From assembly GCA_024362935.1 (NCBI GenBank), contig JANCRA010000010.1, forward strand, positions 692,001 through 756,000: a DNA stretch of 64,000 bases, in the 5' to 3' direction. A model generated the notes under the pieces. It did not search any database and was not told the origin of the DNA. It saw nothing but the letters and a program-made list of their open reading frames with translations. This document shows, one piece after another, positions 23,111-37,100 of the stretch. Numbering within the stretch: position 1 is the stretch's first letter; every line of letters starts with the position of its first letter. The DNA comes from Setophaga petechia. Lineage: Eukaryota; Chordata; Aves; Passeriformes; Parulidae. The position numbers and the translations under genes were made by a program.

Positions 23111-26100
23111 TCACATTAATACTTGAAAGGAAGGCGTCTTAGACAACTTTCTTTTTCTTGTTACAGAACACACTGCAGCCCTATGTTCAACTTCTACAAC
23201 ACGATGGAAGTTGTTTAGTGAGCAGCAACGTTTACCCCTTGCGAGACAAAGTGAAAAAGCTATTTGCTCAGATGTAGGTATCAAGAAACACTTACTCCAG
23301 TGCACTGACAATCTAATTGCTACACAGCACTGCGATTGTGTTAGCAGCTTGCAAAGTGCTAGAAAACAGTACTTTCCCACTCTCTTGCCTTTCCCTTCAC
23401 ATTAATACTTGAAAGGAAGGCGTCTTAGACAACTTTGTTTTACATTTTGCAAAACACACTGCAGCCCTCTGTGCAACTTCTACAACACGATGGAAGTTGT
23501 TTAGTGAGCAGCAACGTTTTCCCCTTGCGAAACAAAGTGAAAAAGCTATTTGCTCAGATGTAGGTATCAAGAAACACTTACTGCCGTGCACTGACAAGCT
23601 AATTGCTACACAGCACTGCGATTGTGTTAGCAGCTTGCAAAGTGCTAGAAAACAGTACTTTCCCACTCTCTTGCCTTTCCCTTCACATTAATACTTGAAA
23701 GGAAGGCGTCTTAGACAACTTTCTTTTTCTTGTTACAGAACACACTGCAGCCCTATGTTCAACTTCTACAACACGATAGGAGATGTTTAGTGAGCAAGAA
23801 GGTTTTCTCCTTGGGAGACATAGTGAAAAAGCTATTTGCTTAGATGTAGGTGACAAGAAACACTTACTGCAGTGCATTCAAAAGCTAACTGCTACACAGC
23901 ACTGGGATTGTGTTAGCAGCTTGCAAAGTGCTAGAAAACAGTACTTTCCCACTCTCTTGCCTTTCCCTACACATTAATACTTGAAAGGAAGGCGTCTTAG
24001 ACAACTTTCTTTTTCTTGTTACAGAACACACTGCAGCCCTCTGTGCAACTTCTAGAACACGATAGGAGATGTTTAGTGAGCAGGAAGGTTTTCTCCTTGG
24101 GAGACATAGTGAAAAAGTTATTTGCTTAGATGTAGGTGACAAGAAACACTTACTGCAGTGAAGTGACAAGTTAATTGGTACACAGCACTGGGATTGTGTT
24201 AGCAGCCTGCAAAGTGCTAGAAAACAGTACTTTCCCACTCTCTTGCCTTTCCCTTCACATTAATACTTGAAAGGAAGGCATCTTAGACAACTTTCTTTTT
24301 CTTGTGTCAAAAAACTCTGCAGCCCTCTCTGCAACATCTACTACACGATGGAAGTTGTTTAGTGAGCAGGAAGGTTTTCTCCTTGCGAGACATAGTGAAA
24401 AAGCTATTTGCTTAGATGTAGGTGACAAGAAACACTTACTGCAGTGCACTGAAAAGCTAACTGCTCCACAGCACTAGTACTGTGTTAGCAGCTTGCAAAG
24501 TGCTAGAAAACAGTACTTTCCCACTCTCTTGCCTTTCCCTTCACATTAATACTTGAAAGGAAGGCGTCTTAGACAACTTTGTTTTACATTTTGCAAAACA
24601 CACTGCAGCCCTCTGTGCAACTTCTACAACACGATGGAAGTTGTTTAGTGAGCAGCAACGTTTTCCCCTTGCGAAACAAAGTGAAAAAGCTATTTGCTCA
24701 GATGTAGGTATCAAGAAACACTTACTGCCGTGCACTGACAAGCTAATTGCTACACAGCACTGCGATTGTGTTAGCAGCTTGCAAAGTGCTAGAAAACAGT
24801 ACTTTCCCACTCTCTTGCCTTTCCCTTCACATTAATACTTGAAAGGAAGGCGTCTTAGACAACTTTCTTTTTCTTGTTACAGAACACACTGCAGCCCTCT
24901 GTTCAACTTCTAGAACACGATAGGAGATGTTTAGTGAGCAAGAAGGTTTTCTCCTTGGGAGACATAGTGAAAAAGCTATTTGCTTAGATGTAGGTGACAA
25001 GAAACACTTACTGCAGTGAAGTGACAAGTTAATTGGTACACAGAACTGGGATTGTGTTAGCAGCTCTCAAAGTGATTGAAAACAGTACTTTCCCACTCTC
25101 TTGCCTTTCCCTTCACATTAATACTTGAAAGGAAGGCGTCTTAGACAACTTTCTTTTTCTTGTGTCAAAAAACTCTGCAGCCCTCTCTGCCAGATCTACA
25201 ACACGATGGAAGTTGTTTAGTGAGCAGGAAGGTTTTCTCCTTGCGAGACATAGTGAAAAAGCTATTTGCTTAGATGTAGGTGACAAGAAACACTTACTGC
25301 AGTGCACTGAACAGCTAACTGCTCCACAGCACTAGTACTGTGTTAGCAGCTTGCAAAGTGCTAGAAAACAGTACTTTCCCACTCTCTTGCCTTTCCCTTC
25401 ACATTAATACTTGAAAGGAAGGCATCTTAGACAACTTTCTTTTTCTTGTGTCAAAAAACTCTTCAGCCCTCTCTGCAACATCTACAACACGATGGAAGTT
25501 GTTTAGTGAGCAGGAAGGTTTTCTCCTTGCGAGACATAGTGAAAAAGCTATTTGCTTAGATGTAGGTGACAAGAAACACTTACTGCAGTGCATTGAAAAG
25601 CTAATTGCTACACAGAACTGGGATTGTGTTAGCAGCTTGCAAAGTGCTAGAAAACAGTACTTTCCCACTCTCTTGCCTTTCCCTTCACATTAATACTTGA
25701 AAGGAAGGCATCTTAGACAACTTTCTTTTTCTTGTGTCAAAAAACTCTGCAGCCTTCTCTGCAACATCTACATCACGATGGAATTTGTTTAGTGAGCAGG
25801 AAGGTTTTCTCCTTGCGGGACATAGTGAAAAAGCTTTTTGCTTAGATGTAGGAGACAAGAAACACTTACTGCAGTGCACTGAACAGCTAACTGCTACACA
25901 GCACTAGGACTGTGTTAGCAGCTTGCAAAGTGCTAGAAAACAGTACTTTCCCACTCTCTTGCCTTTCCCTTCACATTAATACTTGAAAGGAAGGCGTCTT
26001 AGACAACTTTCTTTTTCTTGTTACAGAACACACTGCAGCCTTCTGTGCAACTTCTAGAACACGATAGGAGATGTTTAGTGAGCAGGAAGGTTTTCTCCTT

Positions 26101-28544
26101 GGGAGACATAGTGAAAAAGCTATTTGCTTAGATGTCGGTGACAAGAAACACTTACTGCAGTGGACTGAAAAGCTAACTGCTACACAGCACTGCGATTGTG
26201 TTAGCAGCCTGCAAAGTGCTAGAAAACAGTACTTTCCCACTCTCTTGCCTTTCCCTTCACATTAATACTTGAAAGGAAGGCGTCTTAGACAACTTTGTTT
26301 TACATTTTGCAAAACACACTGCAGCCCTCTGTGCAACTTCTACAACACGATGGAAGTTGTTTAGTGAGCAGCAACGTTTTCCCCTTGCGAAACAAAGTGA
26401 AAAAGCTATTTGCTCAGATGTAGGTATCAAGAAACACTTACTGCCGTGCACTGACAAGCTAATTGCTACACAGCACTGCGATTGTGTTAGCAGCTTGCAA
26501 AGTGCTAGAAAACAGTACTTTCCCACTCTCTTGCCTTTCCCTTCACATTAATACTTGAAAGGAAGGCGTCTTAGACAACTTTCTTTTTCTTGTTACAGAA
26601 CACACTGCAGCCCTCTGTTCAACTTCTAGAACACGATAGGAGATGTTTAGTGAGCAAGAAGGTTTTCTCCTTGGGAGACATAGTGAAAAAGCTATTTGCT
26701 TAGATGTAGGTGACAAGAAACACTTACTGCAGTGAAGTGACAAGTTAATTGGTACACAGAACTGGGATTGTGTTAGCAGCTCTCAAAGTGATAGAAAACA
26801 GTACTTTCCCACTCTCTTGCCTTTCCCTTCACATTAATACTTGATAGGAAGGCGTCTTAGACAACTTTCTTTTTCTTGTGTCAAAAAAATCTGCAGCCCT
26901 CTCTGCAACATGTACAACACGATGGAAGTTGTTTAGTGAGCAGGAAGGTTTTCTCCATGCGAGACATAGTGAAAAAGCTATTTGCTTAGATGTAGGTGAC
27001 AAGAAACACTTACTGCAGTGCACTGAACAGCTAACTGCTCCACAGCACTAGTACTGTGTTAGCAGCTTGCAAAGTGCTAGAAAACAGTACTTTCCCACTC
27101 TCTTGCCTTTCCCTTCACATTAATACTTGAAAGGAAGGCGTCTTAGACAACTTTCTTTTTCTTGTGTCAAAACACAGTGCAGCCCTCTGTGCAACTTCTA
27201 GGACACGATAGGAGATGTTTAGTGAGCAGGAAGGTTTTCTCCTTGGGAGACATAGTGAAAAAGTTATTTGCTTAGATGTAGGTGACAAGAAACACTTACT
27301 GCAGTGAAGTGACAAGTTAATTGGTACACAGCACTGGGATTGTGTTAGCAGCCTGCAAAGTGCTAGAAAACAGTACTTTCCCACTCTCTTGCCTTTCCCT
27401 TCACATTAATACTTGAAAGGAAGGCATCTTAGACAACTTTCTTTTTCTTGTGTCAAAAAACTCTGCAGCCCTCTCTGCAACATCTACTACACGATGGAAG
27501 TTGTTTAGTGAGCAGGAAGGTTTTCTCCTTGCTAGACATACTGAAAAAGCTATTTGCTTAGATGTAGGTGACAAGAAACACTTACTGCAGTGCACTGAAA
27601 AGCTAACTGCTCCACAGCACTAGTACTGTGTTAGCAGCTTGCAAAGTGCTAGAAAACAGTACTTTCCCACTCTCTTGCCTTTCCCTTCACATTAATACTT
27701 GAAAGGAAGGCGTCTTAGACAACTTTGTTTTACATTTTGCAAAACACACTGCAGCCCTCTGTGCAACTTCTACAACACGATGGAAGTTGTTTAGTGAGCA
27801 GCAACGTTTTCCCCTTGCGAAACAAAGTGAAAAAGCTATTTGCTCAGATGTAGGTATCAAGAAACACTTACTGCCGTGCACTGACAAGCTAATTGCTACA
27901 CAGCACTGCGATTGTGTTAGCAGCTTGCAAAGTGCTAGAAAACAGTACTTTCCCACTCTCTTGCCTTTCCCTTCACATTAATACTTGAAAGGAAGGCGTC
28001 TTAGACAACTTTCTTTTTCTTGTTACAGAACACACTGCAGCCCTCTGTTCAACTTCTAGAACACGATAGGAGATGTTTAGTGAGCAAGAAGGTTTTCTCC
28101 TTGGGAGACATAGTGAAAAAGCTATTTGCTTAGATGTAGGTGACAAGAAACACTTACTGCAGTGAAGTGACAAGTTAATTGGTACACAGCACTGGGATTG
28201 TGTTAGCAGCTCTCAAAGTGATTGAAAACAGTACTTTCCCACTCTCTTGCCTTTCCCTTCACATTAATACTTGAAAGGAAGGCGTCTTAGACAACTTTCT
28301 TTTTCTTGTGTCAAAAAACTCTGCAGCCCTCTCTGCCAGATCTACAACACGATGGAAGTTGTTTAGTGAGCAGGAAGGTTTTCTCCTTGCGAGACATAGT
28401 GAAAAAGCTATTTGCTTAGATGTAGGTGACAAGAAACACTTACTGCAGTGCACTGAACAGCTAACTGCTCCACAGCACTAGTACTGTGTTAGCAGCTTGC
28501 AAAGTGCTAGAAAACAGTACTTTCCCACTCTCTTGCCTTTCCCT

Positions 28545-28830
28545 TCACATTAATACTTGAAAGGAAGGCATCTTAGACAACTTTCTTTTTCTTGTGTCAA
28601 AAAACTCTTCAGCCCTCTCTGCCAGATCTACAACACGATGGAAGTTGTTTAGTGAGCAGGAAGGTTTTCTCCTTGCGAGACATAGTGAAAAAGCTATTTG
28701 CTTAGATGTAGGTGACAAGAAACACTTACTGCAGTGCACTGAACAGCTAACTGCTCCACAGCACTAGTACTGTGTTAGCAGCTTGCAAAGTGCTAGAAAA
28801 CAGTACTTTCCCACTCTCTTGCCTTTCCCT
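28545..28830. repeat. J/K hybrid monomer
   Basis: It has the K marks GGCATC and ACTCTTCAG at the start, then J marks (TGCCAGATCTAC, CACTGAACAGC, CACTAGTACTG). Copies also occur at 39130 and 51145. In the 37-mer it stands where K would be. At 51145 it is an extra monomer placed before an intact K. Confidence 0.86.
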
Positions 28831-31118
28831 TCACATTAATACTTGAAAGGAAGGCATCTTAGACAACTTTCTTTTTCTTGTGTCAAAAAACTCTGCAGCC
28901 TTCTCTGCAACATCTACATCACGATGGAATTTGTTTAGTGAGCAGGAAGGTTTTCTCCTTGCGGGACATAGTGAAAAAGCTTTTTGCTTAGATGTAGGAG
29001 ACAAGAAACACTTACTGCAGTGCACTGAACAGCTAACTGCTACACAGCACTAGGACTGTGTTAGCAGCTTGCAAAGTGCTAGAAAACAGTACTTTCCCAC
29101 TCTCTTGCCTTTCCCTTCACATTAATACTTGAAAGGAAGGCGTCTTAGACAACTTTGTTTTACATTTTGCAAAACACACTGCAGCCCTCTGTGCAACTTC
29201 TACAACACGATGGAAGTTGTTTAGTGAGCAGCAACGTTTTCCCCTTGCGAAACAAAGTGAAAAAGCTATTTGCTCAGATGTAGGTATCAAGAAACACTTA
29301 CTGCCGTGCACTGACAAGCTAATTGCTACACAGCACTGCGATTGTGTTAGCAGCTTGCAAAGTGCTAGAAAACAGTACTTTCCCACTCTCTTGCCTTTCC
29401 CTTCACATTAATACTTGAAAGGAAGGCGTCTTAGACAACTTTCTTTTTCTTGTTACAGAACACACTGCAGCCCTCTGTTCAACTTCTAGAACACGATAGG
29501 AGATGTTTAGTGAGCAAGAAGGTTTTCTCCTTGGGAGACATAGTGAAAAAGCTATTTGCTTAGATGTAGGTGACAAGAAACACTTACTGCAGTGAAGTGA
29601 CAAGTTAATTGGTACACAGCACTGGGATTGTGTTAGCAGCTCTCAAAGTGATAGAAAACAGTACTTTCCCACTCTCTTGCCTTTCCCTTCACATTAATAC
29701 TTGATAGGAAGGCGTCTTAGACAACTTTCTTTTTCTTGTGTCAAAAAACTCTGCAGCCCTCTCTGCAACATGTACAACACGATGGAAGTTGTTTAGTGAG
29801 CAGGAAGGTTTTCTCCTTGCGAGACATAGTGAAAAAGCTATTTGCTTAGATGTAGGTGACAAGAAACACTTACTGCAGTGCACTGAACAGCTAACTGCTA
29901 CACAGCACTAGTACTGTGTTAGCAGCTTGCAAAGTGCTAGAAAACAGTACTTTCCCACTCTCTTGCCTTTCCCTTCACATTAATACTTGAAAGGAAGGCG
30001 TCTTAGACAACTTTCTTTTTCTTGTGTCAAAACACAGTGCAGCCCTCTGTGCAACTTCTAGGACACGATAGGAGATGTTTAGTGAGCAGGAAGGTTTTCT
30101 CCTTGGGAGACATAGTGAAAAAGTTATTTGCTTAGATGTAGGTGACAAGAAACACTTACTGCAGTGAAGTGACAAGTTAATTGGTACACAGCACTGGGAT
30201 TGTGTTAGCAGCCTGCAAAGTGCTAGAAAACAGTACTTTCCCACTCTCTTGCCTTTCCCTTCACATTAATACTTGAAAGGAAGGCATCTTAGACAACTTT
30301 CTTTTTCTTGTGTCAAAAAACTCTGCAGCCCTCTCTGCAACATCTACTACACGATGGAAGTTGTTTAGTGAGCAGGAAGGTTTTCTCCTTGCTAGACATA
30401 CTGAAAAAGCTATTTGCTTAGATGTAGGTGACAAGAAACACTTACTGCAGTGCACTGAAAAGCTAACTGCTCCACAGCACTAGTACTGTGTTAGCAGCTT
30501 GCAAAGTGCTAGAAAACAGTACTTTCCCACTCTCTTGCCTTTCCCTTCACATTAATACTTGAAAGGAAGGCGTCTTAGACTACTTTGTTTTACATTTTGC
30601 AAAACACACTGCAGCCCTCTGTGCAACTTCTACAACACGATGGAAGTTGTTTAGTGAGCAGCAACGTTTTCCCCTTGCGAAACAAAGTGAAAAAGCTATT
30701 TGCTCAGATGTAGGTATCAAGAAACACTTACTGCCGTGCACTGACAAGCTAATTGCTACACAGCACTGCGATTGTGTTAGCAGCTTGCAAAGTGCTAGAA
30801 AACAGTACTTTCCCACTCTCTTGCCTTTCCCTTCACATTAATACTTGAAAGGAAGGCGTCTTAGACAACTTTCTTTTTCTTGTTACAGAACACACTGCAG
30901 CCTTCTGTGCAACTTCTAGAACACGATAGGAGATGTTTAGTGAGCAGGAAGGTTTTCTCCTTGGGAGACATAGTGAAAAAGCTATTTGCTTAGATGTCGG
31001 TGACAAGAAACACTTACTGCAGTGGACTGAAAAGCTTACTGCTACACAGCACTGCGATTGTGTTAGCAGCCTGCAAAGTGCTAGAAAACAGTACTTTCCC
31101 ACTCTCTTGCCTTTCCCT

Positions 31119-34100
31119 TCACATTAATACTTGAAAGGAAGGCATCTTAGACAACTTTCTTTTTCTTGTGTCAAAAAACTCTGCAGCCCTCTCTGCAACA
31201 TCTACAACACGATGGAAGTTGTTTAGTGCGCAGGAAGGTTTTCTCCCTGTGAGACATAGTGAAAAAGCTATTTGCTTAGATGTAGGTGACAAGAAACACT
31301 TACTGCAGTGCACTGAACAGCTAATTGCTACACAGCACTGGGATTGTGTTAGCAGCTTGCAAAGTGCTAGAAAACAGTACTTTCCCACTCTCTTGCCTTT
31401 CCCTTCACATTAATACTTGAAAGGAAGGCGTCTTAGACAACTTTCTTTTTCTTGTGTCAAAACACAGTGCAGCCCTCTGTGCAACTTCTAGAACACGATA
31501 GGAAATGTTTAGGGAGCAGGAAGGTTTTCTCCTTGCGAGACATAGTGAAAAAGCTATTTGCTTAGATGGAGGTGACAAGAAACCCTCACTGCAGTGCAGT
31601 GACAAGTTAATTGGTACACAGCACTGGGATTGTGTTAGCAGCTCTCAAAGTGCTAGAAAACAGTACTTTCCCATTCTCTTGCCTTTCCCTTCACATTAAT
31701 ACTTGAAAGGAAGGCATCTTTGACAACTTTCTTTTATATTTTGCAAAACACACTGCAGCCCTCTGTGCAACTTCTAGAACACGATGGAAGTTGTTTAGTG
31801 AGCAGCAACGTTTTCCCCTTGCGAAACAAAGTGAAAAAGCTATTTGCTCAGATGTAGGTATCAAGAAACACTTACTGCCGTGCACTGACAAGCTAATTGC
31901 TACACAGCACTGGGATTGTGTTAGCAGCTTGCAAAGTGCTAGAAAACAGTACTTTCCCACTCTCTTGCCTTTCCCTACACATTAATACTTGAAAGGAAGG
32001 CGTCTTAGACAACTTTCTTTTTCTTGTTACAGAACACACTGCAGCCCTCTGTGCAACTTCTAGAACACGATAGGAGATGTTTAGTGAGCAGGAAGGTTTT
32101 CTCCTTGGGAGACATAGTGAAAAAGTTATTTGCTTAGATGTAGGTGACAAGAAACACTTACTGCAGTGAAGTGACAAGTTAATTGGTACACAGCACTGGG
32201 ATTGTGTTAGCAGCCTGCAAAGTGCTAGAAAACAGTACTTTCCCACTCTCTTGCCTTTCCCTTCACATTAATACTTGAAAGGAAGGCATCTTAGACAACT
32301 TTCTTTTTCTTGTGTCAAAAAACTCTGCAGCCCTCTCTGCAACATCTACTACACGATGGAAGTTGTTTAGTGAGCAGGAAGGTTTTCTCCTTGCGAGACA
32401 TACTGAAAAAGCTATTTGCTTAGATGTAGGTGACAAGAAACACTTACTGCAGTGCACTGAAAAGCTAACTGCTCCACAGCACTAGTACTGTGTTAGCAGC
32501 TTGCAAAGTGCTAGAAAACAGTACTTTCCCACTCTCTTGCCTTTCCCTTCACATTAATACTTGAAAGGAAGGCGTCTTAGACAACTTTGTTTTACATTTT
32601 GCAAAACACACTGCAGCCCTCTGTGCAACTTCTACAACACGATGGAAGTTGTTTAGTGAGCAGCAACGTTTTCCCCTTGCGAAACAAAGTGAAAAAGCTA
32701 TTTGCTCAGATGTAGGTATCAAGAAACACTTACTGCCGTGCACTGACAAGCTAATTGCTACACAGCACTGCGATTGTGTTAGCAGCTTGCAAAGTGCTAG
32801 AAAACAGTACTTTCCCACTCTCTTGCCTTTCCCTTCACATTAATACTTGAAAGGAAGGCGTCTTAGACAACTTTCTTTTTCTTGTTACAGAACACACTGC
32901 AGCCCTCTGTTCAACTTCTAGAACACGATAGGAGATGTTTAGTGAGCAAGAAGGTTTTCTCCTTGGGAGACATAGTGAAAAAGCTATTTGCTTAGATGTA
33001 GGTGACAAGAAACACTTACTGCAGTGAAGTGACAAGTTAATTGGTACACAGCACTGGGATTGTGTTAGCAGCTCTCAAAGTGATAGAAAACAGTACTTTC
33101 CCACTCTCTTGCCTTTCCCTTCACATTAATACTTGATAGGAAGGCGTCTCAGACAACTTTCTTTTTCTTGTGTCAAAAAACTCTGCAGCCCTCTCTGCAA
33201 CATGTACAACACGATGGAAGTTGTTTAGTGAGCAGGAAGGTTTTCTCCTTGCGAGACATAGTGAAAAAGCTATTTGCTTAGATGTAGGTGACAAGAAACA
33301 CTTACTGCAGTGCACTGAACAGCTAACTGCTCCACAGCACTAGTACTGTGTTAGCAGCTTGCAAAGTGCTAGAAAACAGTACTTTCCCACTCTCTTGCCT
33401 TTCCCTTCACATTAATACTTGAAAGGAAGGCGTCTTAGACAACTTTCTTTTTCTTGTTACAGAACACACTGCAGCCCTATGTTCAACTTCTACAACACGA
33501 TGGAAGTTGTTTAGTGAGCAGCAGGAAGGTTTTCTCCTTGCGAGACATAGTGAAAAAGCTATTTGCTTAGATGTAGGTGACAAGAAACACTTACTGCAGT
33601 GCACTGAACAGCTAACTGCTCCACAGCACTAGTACTGTGTTAGCAGCTTGCAAAGTGCTAGAAAACAGTACTTTCCCACTCTCTTGCCTTTCCCTTCACA
33701 TTAATACTTGAAAGGAAGGCGTCTTAGACAACTTTCTTTTTCTTGTTACAGAACACACTGCAGCCCTATGTTCAACTTCTACAACACGATGGAAGTTGTT
33801 TAGTGAGCAGCAACGTTTACCCCTTGCGAGACAAAGTGAAAAAGCTATTTGCTCAGATGTAGGTATCAAGAAACACTTACTCCAGTGCACTGACAATCTA
33901 ATTGCTACACAGCACTGCGATTGTGTTAGCAGCTTGCAAAGTGCTAGAAAACAGTACTTTCCCACTCTCTTGCCTTTCCCTTCACATTAATACTTGAAAG
34001 GAAGGCGTCTTAGACAACTTTGTTTTACATTTTGCAAAACACACTGCAGCCCTCTGTGCAACTTCTACAACACGATGGAAGTTGTTTAGTGAGCAGCAAC

Positions 34101-37100
34101 GTTTTCCCCTTGCGAAACAAAGTGAAAAAGCTATTTGCTCAGATGTAGGTATCAAGAAACACTTACTGCCGTGCACTGACAAGCTAATTGCTACACAGCA
34201 CTGCGATTGTGTTAGCAGCTTGCAAAGTGCTAGAAAACAGTACTTTCCCACTCTCTTGCCTTTCCCTTCACATTAATACTTGAAAGGAAGGCGTCTTAGA
34301 CAACTTTCTTTTTCTTGTTACAGAACACACTGCAGCCCTATGTTCAACTTCTACAACACGATAGGAGATGTTTAGTGAGCAAGAAGGTTTTCTCCTTGGG
34401 AGACATAGTGAAAAAGCTATTTGCTTAGATGTAGGTGACAAGAAACACTTACTGCAGTGCATTCAAAAGCTAACTGCTACACAGCACTGGGATTGTGTTA
34501 GCAGCTTGCAAAGTGCTAGAAAACAGTACTTTCCCACTCTCTTGCCTTTCCCTACACATTAATACTTGAAAGGAAGGCGTCTTAGACAACTTTCTTTTTC
34601 TTGTTACAGAACACACTGCAGCCCTCTGTGCAACTTCTAGAACACGATAGGAGATGTTTAGTGAGCAGGAAGGTTTTCTCCTTGGGAGACATAGTGAAAA
34701 AGTTATTTGCTTAGATGTAGGTGACAAGAAACACTTACTGCAGTGAAGTGACAAGTTAATTGGTACACAGCACTGGGATTGTGTTAGCAGCCTGCAAAGT
34801 GCTAGAAAACAGTACTTTCCCACTCTCTTGCCTTTCCCTTCACATTAATACTTGAAAGGAAGGCATCTTAGACAACTTTCTTTTTCTTGTGTCAAAAAAC
34901 TCTGCAGCCCTCTCTGCAACATCTACTACACGATGGAAGTTGTTTAGTGAGCAGGAAGGTTTTCTCCTTGCGAGACATAGTGAAAAAGCTATTTGCTTAG
35001 ATGTAGGTGACAAGAAACACTTACTGCAGTGCACTGAAAAGCTAACTGCTCCACAGCACTAGTACTGTGTTAGCAGCTTGCAAAGTGCTAGAAAACAGTA
35101 CTTTCCCACTCTCTTGCCTTTCCCTTCACATTAATACTTGAAAGGAAGGCGTCTTAGACAACTTTGTTTTACATTTTGCAAAACACACTGCAGCCCTCTG
35201 TGCAACTTCTACAACACGATGGAAGTTGTTTAGTGAGCAGCAACGTTTTCCCCTTGCGAAACAAAGTGAAAAAGCTATTTGCTCAGATGTAGGTATCAAG
35301 AAACACTTACTGCCGTGCACTGACAAGCTAATTGCTACACAGCACTGCGATTGTGTTAGCAGCTTGCAAAGTGCTAGAAAACAGTACTTTCCCACTCTCT
35401 TGCCTTTCCCTTCACATTAATACTTGAAAGGAAGGCGTCTTAGACAACTTTCTTTTTCTTGTTACAGAACACACTGCAGCCCTCTGTTCAACTTCTAGAA
35501 CACGATAGGAGATGTTTAGTGAGCAAGAAGGTTTTCTCCTTGGGAGACATAGTGAAAAAGCTATTTGCTTAGATGTAGGTGACAAGAAACACTTACTGCA
35601 GTGAAGTGACAAGTTAATTGGTACACAGAACTGGGATTGTGTTAGCAGCTCTCAAAGTGATTCAAAACAGTACTTTCCCACTCTCTTGCCTTTCCCTTCA
35701 CATTAATACTTGAAAGGAAGGCGTCTTAGACAACTTTCTTTTTCTTGTGTCAAAAAACTCTGCAGCCCTCTCTGCCAGATCTACAACACGATGGAAGTTG
35801 TTTAGTGAGCAGGAAGGTTTTCTCCTTGCGAGACATAGTGAAAAAGCTATTTGCTTAGATGTAGGTGACAAGAAACACTTACTGCAGTGCACTGAACAGC
35901 TAACTGCTCCACAGCACTAGTACTGTGTTAGCAGCTTGCAAAGTGCTAGAAAACAGTACTTTCCCACTCTCTTGCCTTTCCCTTCACATTAATACTTGAA
36001 AGGAAGGCATCTTAGACAACTTTCTTTTTCTTGTGTCAAAAAACTCTTCAGCCCTCTCTGCAACATCTACAACACGATGGAAGTTGTTTAGTGAGCAGGA
36101 AGGTTTTCTCCTTGCGAGACATAGTGAAAAAGCTATTTGCTTAGATGTAGGTGACAAGAAACACTTACTGCAGTGCATTGAAAAGCTAATTGCTACACAG
36201 AACTGGGATTGTGTTAGCAGCTTGCAAAGTGCTAGAAAACAGTACTTTCCCACTCTCTTGCCTTTCCCTTCACATTAATACTTGAAAGGAAGGCATCTTA
36301 GACAACTTTCTTTTTCTTGTGTCAAAAAACTCTGCAGCCTTCTCTGCAACATCTACATCACGATGGAATTTGTTTAGTGAGCAGGAAGGTTTTCTCCTTG
36401 CGGGACATAGTGAAAAAGCTTTTTGCTTAGATGTAGGAGACAAGAAACACTTACTGCAGTGCACTGAACAGCTAACTGCTACACAGCACTAGGACTGTGT
36501 TAGCAGCTTGCAAAGTGCTAGAAAACAGTACTTTCCCACTCTCTTGCCTTTCCCTTCACATTAATACTTGAAAGGAAGGCGTCTTAGACAACTTTCTTTT
36601 TCTTGTTACAGAACACACTGCAGCCTTCTGTGCAACTTCTAGAACACGATAGGAGATGTTTAGTGAGCAGGAAGGTTTTCTCCTTGGGAGACATAGTGAA
36701 AAAGCTATTTGCTTAGATGTCGGTGACAAGAAACACTTACTGCAGTGGACTGAAAAGCTAACTGCTACACAGCACTGCGATTGTGTTAGCAGCCTGCAAA
36801 GTGCTAGAAAACAGTACTTTCCCACTCTCTTGCCTTTCCCTTCACATTAATACTTGAAAGGAAGGCGTCTTAGACAACTTTGTTTTACATTTTGCAAAAC
36901 ACACTGCAGCCCTCTGTGCAACTTCTACAACACGATGGAAGTTGTTTAGTGAGCAGCAACGTTTTCCCCTTGCGAAACAAAGTGAAAAAGCTATTTGCTC
37001 AGATGTAGGTATCAAGAAACACTTACTGCCGTGCACTGACAAGCTAATTGCTACACAGCACTGCGATTGTGTTAGCAGCTTGCAAAGTGCTAGAAAACAG

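Larger units (their letters stand above)
20534..31118. repeat. HOR copy 5 (37-mer, 10,585 bp)
   Basis: Order is A-B-C-D-E-F-G-H-P-N-F-O-D-E-F-G'-J-K-L-M-F-G-H-I-E-F-G'-J-(J/K)-L-F-G-H-I-E-F*-M. Length is 36 x 286 + 289 bp. The block F-G-H-I-E-F occurs twice inside it (26257 and 29117, 2,860 bp apart), so this long HOR itself arose by partial duplication. It is nearly identical to the following copy at 31119. Confidence 0.94.

Noticed and set aside
26883..26893. Apparent indel in the A-run (CAAAAAAATC against CAAAAAACTC)
   Set aside because: The length is unchanged. It is a C-to-A substitution next to the run, shared by H copies at 26829, 37414 and 49429.
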